DNA of 9,314 nucleotides from an uncultured Clostridia bacterium (GTDB lineage: Bacteria; Bacillota; Clostridia; TANB77; CAG-508): assembly GCA_944389715.1 (NCBI GenBank), contig CALXNI010000132.1, positions 1 to 9,314 on the forward strand. Direction: 5' to 3'. A program made the translations under genes and the position numbers. Positions 1-6,453 of the stretch are shown piece by piece; position 1 is the first letter of the stretch, and every line of letters starts with the position of its first letter. Under the pieces are notes generated by a model. The model was not told the origin of the DNA and searched no databases. It saw only the letters and a list, made by a program, of their open reading frames with translations.

Positions 1-94
1 ACAAAATAATTGCAAATGTTGTAGGGGTCGCCGCCCACGGCGACCCGCATATCAATATTTAAGGGTCGCCCAGGGGTGCGACCCCTACAGATTT
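1..94. repeat. 94-bp GC-rich interspersed repeat, left copy
   Basis: This segment matches 9210-9303 with one mismatch (61 versus 9270). It may extend left of the window. Inside it, 20-89 is bounded by a 12-bp terminal inverted repeat, TGTAGGGGTCGC at 20-31 and its complement at 78-89. It holds two hairpins: 25-33 with 38-46 (9 bp, 4-nt loop) and 63-69 with 78-84 (7 bp). Its GC content is far above the flanking DNA, and no ORF uses it. It resembles a small non-autonomous palindromic or MITE-like element; its mobility is inferred. The rest of the spacer up to 146 is AT-rich and holds only the ribosome binding site of the next gene. Confidence 0.9.
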
Positions 95-146
95 TAAAAT
101 AAATTTTGTCATTCAAATTACAATTTATAATAAGAAAGGATAAACA

Positions 147-934
147 ATGATAATTACAAGTAAAGATAATGAAACTATTAAAAAAATAAGAAAATTAAAA
201 GAAAAAAAATACAGAGATGTAAATGGAAAATATATTATAGAGGGTATTAAATTAATAAAAGAAGCAATTGAAGAAAAAGCAGATATTGATACTATTGTTG
301 TATGTGATAATTGTGTAAAAACTGGAGAAATAGATCAAAAGATATTATATGAAATTGCGAAATATAACTGTGTGTATGTAGATGAAAAAGTGTTTAATAA
401 TATAACTGATGTACAAAATCCACAGGGAATTCTAGCGGTTATAGAAAAGAAAAATAGTGATAAAGACATAAAATTTGATGAGGATATAATTGTAATATTA
501 GATGATATACAGGATCCAGGAAATTTAGGAACAATACTTCGAACTATAGATAGTGTACGGGCTTTCACAAGTCATAGTATCTAAAAAAAGCGGAGATGTT
601 TTTAATCCAAAAGTAGTACGATCTACAATGGGAGCAATATTTAGAGTAAACATTATAGAAAGCGAAAATTTGATAAACACAATAAAAGAATTAAAAAAAC
701 ACAAATTTAAAATTGTGGCTACATCACTTCAAACAGAAGAAAATATTTATGATATGGAATATAAAAAAACAGCAATTATAATTGGAAATGAAGCAAATGG
801 TGTATCTAAAGAAGTACTAGAAGTTGCAGACCAAAAAGTAAAAATTCCAATGCTTCGGGAAAACAGAAAGTCTAAATGCTGCAGTTGCAACAAGTGTTAT
901 ACTTTATGAATATGTAAGGCAAAAATTAAAATGA
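147..934 (+). CDS. TrmH/SpoU-family RNA 2'-O-methyltransferase, read through two +1 frameshifts
   Basis: SPOUT-class enzyme expected to methylate a ribose 2'-OH in rRNA or tRNA using S-adenosylmethionine; the exact target cannot be told. The ATG at 147 follows AGAAAGGA (133-140). Residues 1-100 form the substrate-binding domain (KKYRDVNGKYIIEGIKL). The knotted domain shows DPGNLGTILRT (123-133), NPKVVRSTMGAIFR (153-166), IGNEANGVS (212-220) and IPMLGKTESLNAAVAT (233-248). These motifs lie in three frames. Frame 1 covers 147-557, the C at 558 is skipped, frame 2 covers 559-855, the C at 856 is skipped, and frame 3 runs from 857 to TGA 932-934. The joined protein is 261 aa, normal for the family. 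Both breaks are at a CGG codon and restore a glycine (138 and 237). A decayed gene is possible, but every motif is intact. The minus-strand neighbour converges across a shared terminator. Confidence 0.87.
558..560 (+). other. Putative +1 frameshift site 1 (GTA-C-GGG)
   Basis: The zero frame reads GTA CGG GCT and stops at 582-584. Skipping C558 gives GTA GGG CTT TCA (V-G-L-S) and continues the SPOUT domain for 99 codons. The glycine matches the conserved Gly after the ILRT-x-D-x-x stretch in TrmH proteins. No Shine-Dalgarno-like stimulator or strong downstream hairpin is evident. If CGG were instead read as Arg and the next base skipped, Arg would replace that Gly. Confidence 0.72.
856..858 (+). 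other. Putative +1 frameshift site 2 (CTT-C-GGG)
   Basis: The zero frame reads CTT CGG GAA and stops at 907-909. Skipping C856 gives CTT GGG AAA ACA GAA and restores the SAM-binding motif IPMLGKTESLN and the natural C-terminus at 932-934. The break lies inside SPOUT motif 3, where this Gly is normally conserved. The P-site codon CTT is slip-prone in known +1 sites, but the P-site codons at the other two sites (GTA, ACA) are not, so the CGG codon is the common element. Confidence 0.75.
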
Positions 935-947
935 ATTAAATTAAATC

Positions 948-995
948 TTTTAGACGAGCTTTTTTCTTTCTTGAAAGAAAAAAGCTCGTCTAAAA
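948..995. terminator. Bidirectional rho-independent terminator
   Basis: A perfect 23-bp inverted repeat (948-970 with 973-995, 2-nt loop) has the core AGACGAGC/GCTCGTCT flanked by A and T runs. It lies between the methyltransferase stop (934) and the end of the convergent minus-strand gene (1000). The A/T flanks provide a U-tract in either direction, so it can serve both genes. Confidence 0.88.
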
Positions 996-999
996 AATT

Positions 1000-1530
1000 T
1001 TATTTAGTTAAAATTTCTAATATTTTTGGGTATATTTCATCTGCATTATTATTCCAATTGTCCGAAATCGCTTTAGCTTGTTCTCTTGAACCAGCATAAA
1101 TTTGTAATTCAAATAAAGTCTGATTATTTTCAACAATTTTGCATTTTACACTATATTCATGTTCATTATGTGGAATAAAATCGCTAGTAACAGAAACTTC
1201 ATTTTGAAATTCTCCTAAGGTTTCTTTAAAATTATTATCTACTCTAAATTTTGTAATACCTGGAATAATATCTTTTACAAGTGATAAAGCTTGTTTGCCC
1301 TCTTCTGTAAGCTCATATAAGGACTCTCCATTTTTTTGATAGGTAATTATATATTTATTTTCTAATAAATCTAATAAAAATTGCTGAAAATAAAAATAAT
1401 TCATATTATCAATAGATATTACAAGTTTTAAAAGAGCATCATTACTAATTGGTTTTGACACTTTATCTAAAATATATAAAATTAAAGCTTTTTTTTCTGC
1501 TAATGTTTCATTATCTGATGTTAATTTCAC
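1000..1530 (-). CDS. DUF4364 family protein, putative winged-helix regulator
   Basis: I assign this to DUF4364, a clostridial family with an N-terminal winged-helix-like domain, from its architecture and recalled family sequences; function is not established. I chose the GTG at 1530 (VKLTSDNETLAEKKALILYI), preceded by AAGAAGG, giving 176 aa. The open frame continues upstream to 1638, but that extension overlaps both divergent promoters and encodes only low-complexity hydrophobic residues. Residues 8-95 fit a helix-turn-helix domain, with helices at LILYILDKV and SNDALLKLVI and a wing around YIITYQKNGESLYELTEEGKQAL. Residues 96-176 form the C-terminal domain. It is transcribed divergently from the gene at 1671 with 140 bp between them, so control of that neighbour or of itself is possible, but this is inference. 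Confidence 0.8.
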   Translation of the reverse strand: MKLTSDNETLAEKKALILYILDKVSKPISNDALLKLVISIDNMNYFYFQQFLLDLLENKYIITYQKNGESLYELTEEGKQALSLVKDIIPGITKFRVDNNFKETLGEFQNEVSVTSDFIPHNEHEYSVKCKIVENNQTLFELQIYAGSREQAKAISDNWNNNADEIYPKILEILTK

Positions 1531-1561
1531 AAAAATACCTTCTTTAATAAATATTAAAAAA

Positions 1562-1590
1562 ATTATAACATATAAGAAACAAAAACACAA
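1562..1590 (-). promoter_or_regulatory. Promoter for the DUF4364 gene
   Basis: On the minus strand, TATAAT (1567-1562) carries an extended -10 TGT just upstream. A weak -35, TTGTGT (1590-1585), lies 17 bp further. The predicted start is about 20-25 nt ahead of the ribosome binding site of the GTG start at 1530. Confidence 0.55.
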
Positions 1591-1610
1591 CAAAAGAAAA
1601 TAAAAAGGAC

Positions 1611-1639
1611 TTGAAAAAGTTATGTAAACATGATACAAT
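1611..1639 (+). promoter_or_regulatory. Extended -10 sigma-A promoter for the 1671 gene
   Basis: TTGAAA (1611-1616), a 17-bp spacer, and TACAAT (1634-1639) preceded by TGA, an extended -10 element. Transcription would start near 1646, followed by AAAAGGTGA (1657-1665) and the ATG at 1671. It faces away from the minus-strand promoter at 1562-1590. Confidence 0.72.
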
Positions 1640-1670
1640 ACTAAACGATTATTAAGAAAAAGGTGATAAA

Positions 1671-2729
1671 ATGAAAAGAAATATTAAATACAAAGATTCT
1701 GATAATGTAGCAAAAATTTTTGGAGGAATATTAACAGATTTAGAAAGAATCGCTGAAAACAACAATTTGCCTGTGCAAGAGGTAATACGAATGTTTATAA
1801 CTGATTTGCAAAACATATCTAATGAAGATTATGAATCTAAACTTAAAGATGTGCATATAGAAGGGCCTATTCCAGCAGGTATAAAAAAGAAACTTATATC
1901 TTTTTTAAATATTGCAATAAAAAAGTATGCCCAGTTAGCAAAAAAAGATGCACAAAGGGAAAAACAGATTAATAAAAAAGAAGAACTTAATAATATATGG
2001 GAAAAAGTTAAATCAGCATTAGCTAATGAAGGTGAAGAAATTAGCAAAGATTCAATTAATAGCATGATATCAGAAATAGAGGAAGGAACAAATTATCCAG
2101 ATTTAACTAAAAAACAAAAAAGCTATGTTTTAAAAAAATTAAATGAGTTGTCCGAAATAATAGATAAGAAAGATAGAGAAGAAGAACTACAAAGAGTAAA
2201 AAATGCAAACAAAAAATGGAAAGAAATAGTTGAAATAGTTGATAGCGAATCAGAAAATACAGGAAAAAGTAAATTAGAATTATGGGAAGAAATTAGTAGA
2301 GCATTATTTGGAGAAAAAAAAGATGACGATTTTAGCTTAGAAGTTCCTCAACCATTTATTGAAGATATAAAAAATATGGTATATGATAAAATAAAATCAG
2401 AAGGATTAGAATATTATAAAGATGTAGAAAGATATACGCAAAATTTTGAATTTTTAACAGGATTTAGAGGAATAACTTTTGCAACAAGTGGACATAAGTC
2501 TTTTAGAAATCCTCAACACGCAAAAATGTTTGAAGAATTAGTATCAACATTAAGAAAAAACACAAAAGTTGATTTCCCAGAGCAAGAAGAAACATTTTTA
2601 AAAAGAGTTTTAGAAGAAGGACTTATAGAAACATATTATGGAAAAGAAATTATTAAAGGAAGGTTAAATAGAATAGAAATTGAAAAGAAAGCTTATAAGC
2701 GTAATAACAACAGATCTTCGAGAGAGTAA
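1671..2729 (+). CDS. Hypothetical protein, highly charged and alpha-helical
   Basis: I do not recognise this 352-aa protein. The ATG has a good ribosome binding site (AAAAGGTGA, 1657-1665). There is no signal peptide or membrane segment, so it is probably cytoplasmic. It is rich in Lys and Glu and predicted mostly helical, with probable coiled-coil stretches around 84-117 and 145-190. The N-terminus (12-50) resembles a small helical domain. The less charged part is 222-330, with FLTGFRGITFATSGHKSF (261-278), an obvious candidate for a conserved folded core. The tail 338-352 is basic (KKAYKRNNNRSSRE). It is a single-gene transcript with its own promoter and terminator, divergent from a putative regulator. 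Codon use matches its neighbours. No function is assigned. Confidence 0.85.
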   Translation: MKRNIKYKDSDNVAKIFGGILTDLERIAENNNLPVQEVIRMFITDLQNISNEDYESKLKDVHIEGPIPAGIKKKLISFLNIAIKKYAQLAKKDAQREKQINKKEELNNIWEKVKSALANEGEEISKDSINSMISEIEEGTNYPDLTKKQKSYVLKKLNELSEIIDKKDREEELQRVKNANKKWKEIVEIVDSESENTGKSKLELWEEISRALFGEKKDDDFSLEVPQPFIEDIKNMVYDKIKSEGLEYYKDVERYTQNFEFLTGFRGITFATSGHKSFRNPQHAKMFEELVSTLRKNTKVDFPEQEETFLKRVLEEGLIETYYGKEIIKGRLNRIEIEKKAYKRNNNRSSRE

Positions 2730-2737
2730 TATTAAAT

Positions 2738-2766
2738 AAAGAGGACAAAAAAATTGTCCTCTTTTG
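2738..2766 (+). terminator. Rho-independent terminator
   Basis: An 11-bp stem (2738-2748 with 2754-2764; core GAGGAC/GTCCTC), an A5 loop and a short T run ending at 2765. It lies 8 bp after the stop codon of the preceding gene. Confidence 0.87.
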
Positions 2767-2780
2767 TCGATGAAAAAAGC

Positions 2781-2809
2781 TTTACATTTTTAGTTAAATA
2801 TATTAATAT
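2781..2809 (+). promoter_or_regulatory. Candidate promoter of the sortase-adhesin operon
   Basis: TTTACA (2781-2786), a 17-bp spacer and TAATAT (2804-2809). The -10 is only a partial match and the region is very AT-rich. It gains support from its place between the upstream terminator and a dyad at the predicted start. The leader to the sortase would be about 100 nt. Confidence 0.42.
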
Positions 2810-2818
2810 AAATATATC

Positions 2819-2840
2819 GAAATTGTGCTCATACAATTTC
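2819..2840. promoter_or_regulatory. 8-bp dyad, candidate operator of the sortase-adhesin operon
   Basis: GAAATTGT (2819-2826) and ACAATTTC (2833-2840) form a perfect inverted repeat with a 6-nt spacer, just downstream of the predicted -10 element. The size fits the operator of a dimeric helix-turn-helix repressor. A weak RNA hairpin is the alternative. No regulator gene for it is visible here. Confidence 0.4.
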
Positions 2841-2918
2841 AAAAAATTTATTTCTTAAAAAGTTTTTATCTTTTTAAAATCCAAATTAAAAAATTTAATA
2901 TTAAGAGGTGATGCCTAT

Positions 2919-3536
2919 CTGATTAGTTATACAAAACGAAATATTCTTACTATTTCTTTTATTTTAACTTTAATTATTTTTGTAGTATTTAATTATTCAT
3001 ATAATAAACTGCAAAATATATATTATTTTAATATCAAAAATAGAAAAACAATAACAGAAGATAATAAAGAAGAAGTTGGAATAAATGAAATCGAAGAAAG
3101 TCAAATTCAGCCGAAGCAATATAAAAAAACAGAAGATAGTATGATAAATGAAAATTTATGGCAAATAGAAATACCAAAGATTAATTTAATAGCACCAATT
3201 GCAGAAGGAACTAGTCAGGAGATTATGTTAGATTATGTTGGCCATTTTGAAAATACTGAAGAGTGGGATGGTAATGTTGGACTTGCTGCACATAATAGGG
3301 GTTATCCAATAAATTATTTTGCAAACCTTAAAGAATTAAAAATTGGTGATGAAATAATATACAAAACAAAATATGGAGTAAAAAGATATAAAGTAATTTT
3401 AAGTATAATTATAAAAGATACTGATTGGAGTTATTTGCAAGAAACAAAAGAGAATAAAATAACGTTAATCACTTGCGTAGAAAATAAACCAAGTAATAGA
3501 CGCTGTATTCAAGGAGAGGAAATAAAGGAGGAATAA
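2919..3536 (+). CDS. Sortase-family transpeptidase with a non-standard start
   Basis: Cysteine transpeptidase that cleaves an LPxTG-type signal and joins the protein to the envelope; its likely substrate is the adhesin encoded 3 bp downstream. Numbering from CTG 2919 (205 aa), residues 9-24 (ILTISFILTLIIFVVF) form one N-terminal membrane anchor, a charged linker runs to about 75, and the catalytic beta-barrel follows. His125 lies in LAAHNRGYPINYF, Cys186 in TLITCVENK, and Arg194 or Arg195 in SNRRC. The only ATG in frame is at 3141, which would remove the anchor and has no clear ribosome binding site. The frame is open from 2859 without ATG, GTG or TTG. GAGGTGA (2905-2911) sits 7 nt before the CTG, so I chose it; ATT at 2922 is also possible. 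Ends with AAGGAGG at 3525-3531, which serves the next gene. Confidence 0.82.
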   Translation: MISYTKRNILTISFILTLIIFVVFNYSYNKLQNIYYFNIKNRKTITEDNKEEVGINEIEESQIQPKQYKKTEDSMINENLWQIEIPKINLIAPIAEGTSQEIMLDYVGHFENTEEWDGNVGLAAHNRGYPINYFANLKELKIGDEIIYKTKYGVKRYKVILSIIIKDTDWSYLQETKENKITLITCVENKPSNRRCIQGEEIKEE

Positions 3537-3538
3537 AT

Positions 3539-4861
3539 TTGAAGAAAAAAATATCAATAATAATATGTTTAGTATTAATTTTAATTAATATAATCTCTAT
3601 AAAAAGTGAAGCCGCAGTGCCAATAGATAGTGCATATATTTATGCTACTAAAAAAACAGATGCTCTACTTATGTGGAATGGATTAAGAATACATACACAT
3701 ATGGCTGTTTACAAAAAAGACGGAAAAGAATATCCAGCATATTGCATGAACAGAGATTTGCCAGGAGTTGAAATTGGATTTTCTCAAACTGTAGATGTAA
3801 ATAAACTGGTAAGTGATGTAAAGGTATGGAGAGCAATTGTAAATGGTTATCCATATAAAACAATATCAGAACTTGGTTGCAAAACAGAGGAGGAAGCATA
3901 TTTAGCAACAAAACAAGCAGTTTATTGTATGCTTACAAATAGAGATGTAAATGAATATACAGCAATTGGAGAAGCTGGAGAAAGGACATTAAAGGCTTTA
4001 AAACAAATAGTAATAAATGCAAGAAATTCTAATACAACTAAAGTTTCAGCTGAACTTAAAATCAATCAAGAAAATAGTTTATGGCAAGTGGACAGTATAG
4101 ACAAAAATTATGTATCTCAGAAATTTACTGTATCTGCAAATGCAAGTTTTGATGAGTATTTAGTCCAGTTAAAGAATTTAAACATAGAAGGAGTTAAAAT
4201 AACAGATAAAAACAATAACGAGAAAAAAGAGTTTAAAGCAAATGAAGAATTTAAAATATTAATACCTATAATTAATATTACACAAGATGGAACTTTTACA
4301 ATTAATGTAAATGGAAAAGTTGCAACAAAGCCAGTATTTTATGGAGAATCAAGAGATGCAGGCTTACAAAATTATGCATTAACAGGATATACTTATGAAG
4401 ATGGAGATGGAAGTAAAAAAGTATATTATCCAAAAAACGATACAAAAATAGTAATTATAAAAAAGGATAGTACAGAAAAAAACAATTTAGAAGGAGTAGA
4501 ATTTGAATTATTAGATCAAAATAAAGAGGTATTGCATTCAGGACTTACAACAGATAAAGAAGGCAAAATAGAGATAGAAAATTTATTGCCTGGAATTTAT
4601 TACATTAGAGAAACCAAAACTTTAGAGGGGTATCAACTATATAATAAACTTATTAAAGTTGAATTAGAATTAAATGAGGAAGTAACTATAAATGTAATAA
4701 ATTCAGAACAAGAACCCAATATAGAAATCGAAGACAAGAAAACAGAATTAACTGTAAAAGAAAGTAGAGATGAATTAACTGTAAAAGAAAGCATAGAAGA
4801 ATCAAGCATAAAAGAGAGCATAGTTGAAACAACAATTAGATTACCTAAAACAGGTATGTAG
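3539..4861 (+). CDS. Secreted thioester-domain (TQXA) adhesin with Cna-B-like domain and terminal LPKTG
   Basis: Surface protein of 440 aa, TTG start with AAGGAGG 7 nt upstream. Residues 1-26 are a signal peptide (MKKKISIIICLVLILI, cut near SEAA). Residues 30-165 form a thioester domain: Cys69 in AYCMNRDLPG and Gln126 in ATKQAVYC are the likely cross-linked pair, a bond that in relatives reacts covalently with host surfaces. A linking beta domain follows (170-300). Residues 301-389 form a Cna-B/SpaA-like domain (LEGVEFELLD, PGIYYIRETKTLEGYQ, INVINSE) with likely isopeptide residues Lys308 or Lys309, Glu358 and Asn387. Then come three 9-residue repeats and LPKTG at 435-439. The protein ends at Met440, without the hydrophobic and basic tail normal for sortase substrates. 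Domain assignments are from motif recognition. Confidence 0.85.
   Translation: MKKKISIIICLVLILINIISIKSEAAVPIDSAYIYATKKTDALLMWNGLRIHTHMAVYKKDGKEYPAYCMNRDLPGVEIGFSQTVDVNKLVSDVKVWRAIVNGYPYKTISELGCKTEEEAYLATKQAVYCMLTNRDVNEYTAIGEAGERTLKALKQIVINARNSNTTKVSAELKINQENSLWQVDSIDKNYVSQKFTVSANASFDEYLVQLKNLNIEGVKITDKNNNEKKEFKANEEFKILIPIINITQDGTFTINVNGKVATKPVFYGESRDAGLQNYALTGYTYEDGDGSKKVYYPKNDTKIVIIKKDSTEKNNLEGVEFELLDQNKEVLHSGLTTDKEGKIEIENLLPGIYYIRETKTLEGYQLYNKLIKVELELNEEVTINVINSEQEPNIEIEDKKTELTVKESRDELTVKESIEESSIKESIVETTIRLPKTGM
4745..4825 (+). repeat. Three 27-bp tandem repeats in the adhesin stalk
   Basis: GAATTAACTGTAAAAGAAAG begins at 4745 and again at 4772; a diverged copy begins at 4799. They encode ELTVKESRD, ELTVKESIE and ESSIKESIV just before LPKTG, a likely spacer between adhesin and cell wall. 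Near-identity at DNA level suggests recent duplication and possible length variation. Confidence 0.8.
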
Positions 4862-4878
4862 TAAATGTAGAGCTTTTC

Positions 4879-4907
4879 TTGACAACTATTGCCATTGATT
4901 GTATAAT
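4879..4907 (+). promoter_or_regulatory. Consensus sigma-A promoter for the CNNM-family gene
   Basis: TTGACA (4879-4884), exactly 17 bp, then TATAAT (4902-4907): a perfect consensus promoter. It starts 18 bp after the adhesin stop and reads into the gene at 4956, so that gene need not depend on the sortase-adhesin operon. I see no terminator between the adhesin and this promoter. Confidence 0.9.
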
Positions 4908-4955
4908 ATTTGATGTAAATTTATATATAAGAGAAGGGAATAGTGAATTAAATTA

Positions 4956-6317
4956 ATGGCAATTCAAATTTTAGTATTAGCTATTTTAATATTATTAAAT
5001 GCATTTTTTGCAGCTACTGAAATTGCATTTATTTCTTTAAATGATGCTAAAATAGAAAAACAATCAAAAGAGGGAAACAAAAAAGCAAAACAAATTAGAA
5101 AAATGTTAAAAGAACCAAGTAAGTTTTTAGCAACAATACAAATAGGAATTACACTTGCAGGATTTTTATCAAGTGCTTTTGCAGCAGATGCTTTTGCAGA
5201 TGATTTGGCTCCAGTTTTAGAGAATTTAATACCACTTGGACTATCAGTTTGGAGAAGCATATCAATTATATTAATTACAATTATATTATCATATTTTTCG
5301 CTTGTATTTGGTGAATTAGTACCAAAAAGACTTGCAATGAGAAATTCTGAAAAAATTGCATTTGCTACAGTAGGAGTAGTAAGGGGTATATCAATAATAA
5401 CAGCTCCATTTGTAAAATTACTTACTGCATCTACAAATGGAATATCAAAATTATTCGGGATAACAGGAGCTGATGAAGAAACTGTTACAGAAGAAGAAAT
5501 AAGAATGATGGTTGATGTTGGGGAAGAAAAAGGTTCAATAGAAGAAGAAGAAAAAGAATTAATAAATAATGTATTTGAATTTAATGATAAAGTAGCATCA
5601 GAGATAATGACACATAGAATGGATATTTATGCAATAGACATTAACTCAGAGATAGATAACATTTTAGAAGAATTAGATGAATATAAATACAGCAGAATAC
5701 CTGTATATGAAGAAAGTATAGATAATATTGTTGGAATGTTATTTGTAAAAGACCTATTAGCTAATTTAAATAAAAAAGAAAAAGTAAAAATCTCAAATTT
5801 ATTAAGGGAAGCATATTTTGTATCAGAAAATAAACCAATAAACGAATTATTTAGAGATCTTCAAAGAAATAAACATCAACTTGCAATAGTACTAGATGAA
5901 TATGGTGGAACTGCGGGATTAGTTACAATGGAAGATATTATAGAAGAACTAGTGGGCAATATTTTTGATGAATATGACGAAGAAGAAAAAGAATTTGAGA
6001 AAATTGATGATAATACATTTATGATAAGTGGAGGAGTTTCTATACATGAATTAAGAAAGATTTTAAATGTAGAAATTCCAGAAGGAGAATATGATACTTT
6101 ATCAGGATATCTAATTGAACTGCTTGGTAGAATTCCATCAGACGATGAAAAACCCGTAATAGAAACAAAAAGAGTAACATATAAAATAGAAGAATACGAA
6201 GAAAAAAGAATATTATGGGTTAAAGCTTGTAGGAATAATATAGAAGAAAGTTTAGAAGATGGAGAAGATGATGAAGAAGAACCAAAATCAGAAGATAAAG
6301 ATGATGAAAATAAATAA
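4956..6317 (+). CDS. Hemolysin-family membrane protein (CNNM/DUF21, CBS pair, CorC_HlyC)
   Basis: CNNM/CorC-type protein of 453 aa; relatives are linked to Mg2+ export or homeostasis, and the name hemolysin is historical. Residues 1-165 are the CNNM domain, with membrane segments near 4-26, 58-80, 101-120 and 135-157, and the conserved GELVPKRLAMRN (119-130). A CBS pair follows at about 217-335: VASEIMTHRMDIYAI, YSRIPVYEESIDNIVG, DEYGGTAGLVTMEDIIEELVG. The CorC_HlyC domain covers about 345-425 (DTLSGYLIELLGRIP). The tail 429-453 is very acidic. The ATG at 4956 is the only standard start, since TGA lies in frame at 4944-4946, but the purine-rich AGAAGGGA is about 16 nt away. Ends at a terminator hairpin. 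TTC GGG at 5454-5459 contains CGG out of frame and causes no frame break. Confidence 0.93.
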   Translation: MAIQILVLAILILLNAFFAATEIAFISLNDAKIEKQSKEGNKKAKQIRKMLKEPSKFLATIQIGITLAGFLSSAFAADAFADDLAPVLENLIPLGLSVWRSISIILITIILSYFSLVFGELVPKRLAMRNSEKIAFATVGVVRGISIITAPFVKLLTASTNGISKLFGITGADEETVTEEEIRMMVDVGEEKGSIEEEEKELINNVFEFNDKVASEIMTHRMDIYAIDINSEIDNILEELDEYKYSRIPVYEESIDNIVGMLFVKDLLANLNKKEKVKISNLLREAYFVSENKPINELFRDLQRNKHQLAIVLDEYGGTAGLVTMEDIIEELVGNIFDEYDEEEKEFEKIDDNTFMISGGVSIHELRKILNVEIPEGEYDTLSGYLIELLGRIPSDDEKPVIETKRVTYKIEEYEEKRILWVKACRNNIEESLEDGEDDEEEPKSEDKDDENK

Positions 6318-6346
6318 TTTGGGCGGACAAAATGTCCGCCTAAATT
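6316..6346 (+). terminator. Rho-independent terminator after the CNNM-family gene
   Basis: Stem GGCGGACA (6322-6329) with TGTCCGCC (6333-6340), loop AAA, extended by AATTT/AAATT and one G-T pair to 14 bp. The T-rich stretch AAATTTTCT follows. The GC-rich stem resembles the half-palindrome at 9181-9207 (both contain TGTCCGCC), so it may derive from that repeat family. Confidence 0.75.
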
Positions 6347-6385
6347 TTCTAAAAATATGGAACTTTTTTTAACTATAAAAAATCT

Positions 6386-6416
6386 TTGAACAAGATGTAT
6401 CTATCAGTTTTATAAA
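6386..6416 (+). promoter_or_regulatory. Possible promoter for the PLP-enzyme gene
   Basis: TTGAAC (6386-6391) is followed by TTTATA (17-bp spacing) or TATAAA (6411-6416, 19-bp spacing). It lies between the preceding terminator and the AAGGAG at 6440-6445. The match is modest in an AT-rich background. Confidence 0.35.
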
Positions 6417-6453
6417 TTTCCCAAAAAAACGAAGTAAAAAAGGAGTATTATCA

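Noticed and set aside
1..94. CRISPR array
   Set aside because: There are only two copies of the unit 9.2 kb apart, with genes between them and no regular spacers.
126..131. TATAAT as the -10 of a methyltransferase promoter
   Set aside because: Transcription would start inside the ribosome binding site (133-140), and no -35 lies at the right distance.
147..909. Treating the methyltransferase as two separate genes or a plain pseudogene
   Set aside because: Neither half makes a complete SPOUT domain, and the motifs run on seamlessly when two bases are skipped. The repeated CGG pattern makes ordinary decay less likely, though it is not excluded.
1531..1638. Hydrophobic N-terminal extension of the DUF4364 protein, suggesting a membrane anchor
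   Set aside because: The stretch overlaps both divergent promoters, has only A/T-driven Phe, Leu and Ile, and the GTG at 1530 has a good ribosome binding site.
2911..2922. ATG at 2911 as sortase start with a frameshift
   Set aside because: It reads M-P-I-stop, would need a -1 shift unlike the three +1 sites, and is only 2 nt from the ribosome binding site.
4859..4954. A frameshift restoring a cell-wall sorting tail after LPKTG
   Set aside because: Neither alternative frame gives a hydrophobic segment followed by basic residues, there is no CGG, and the region is occupied by a consensus promoter.
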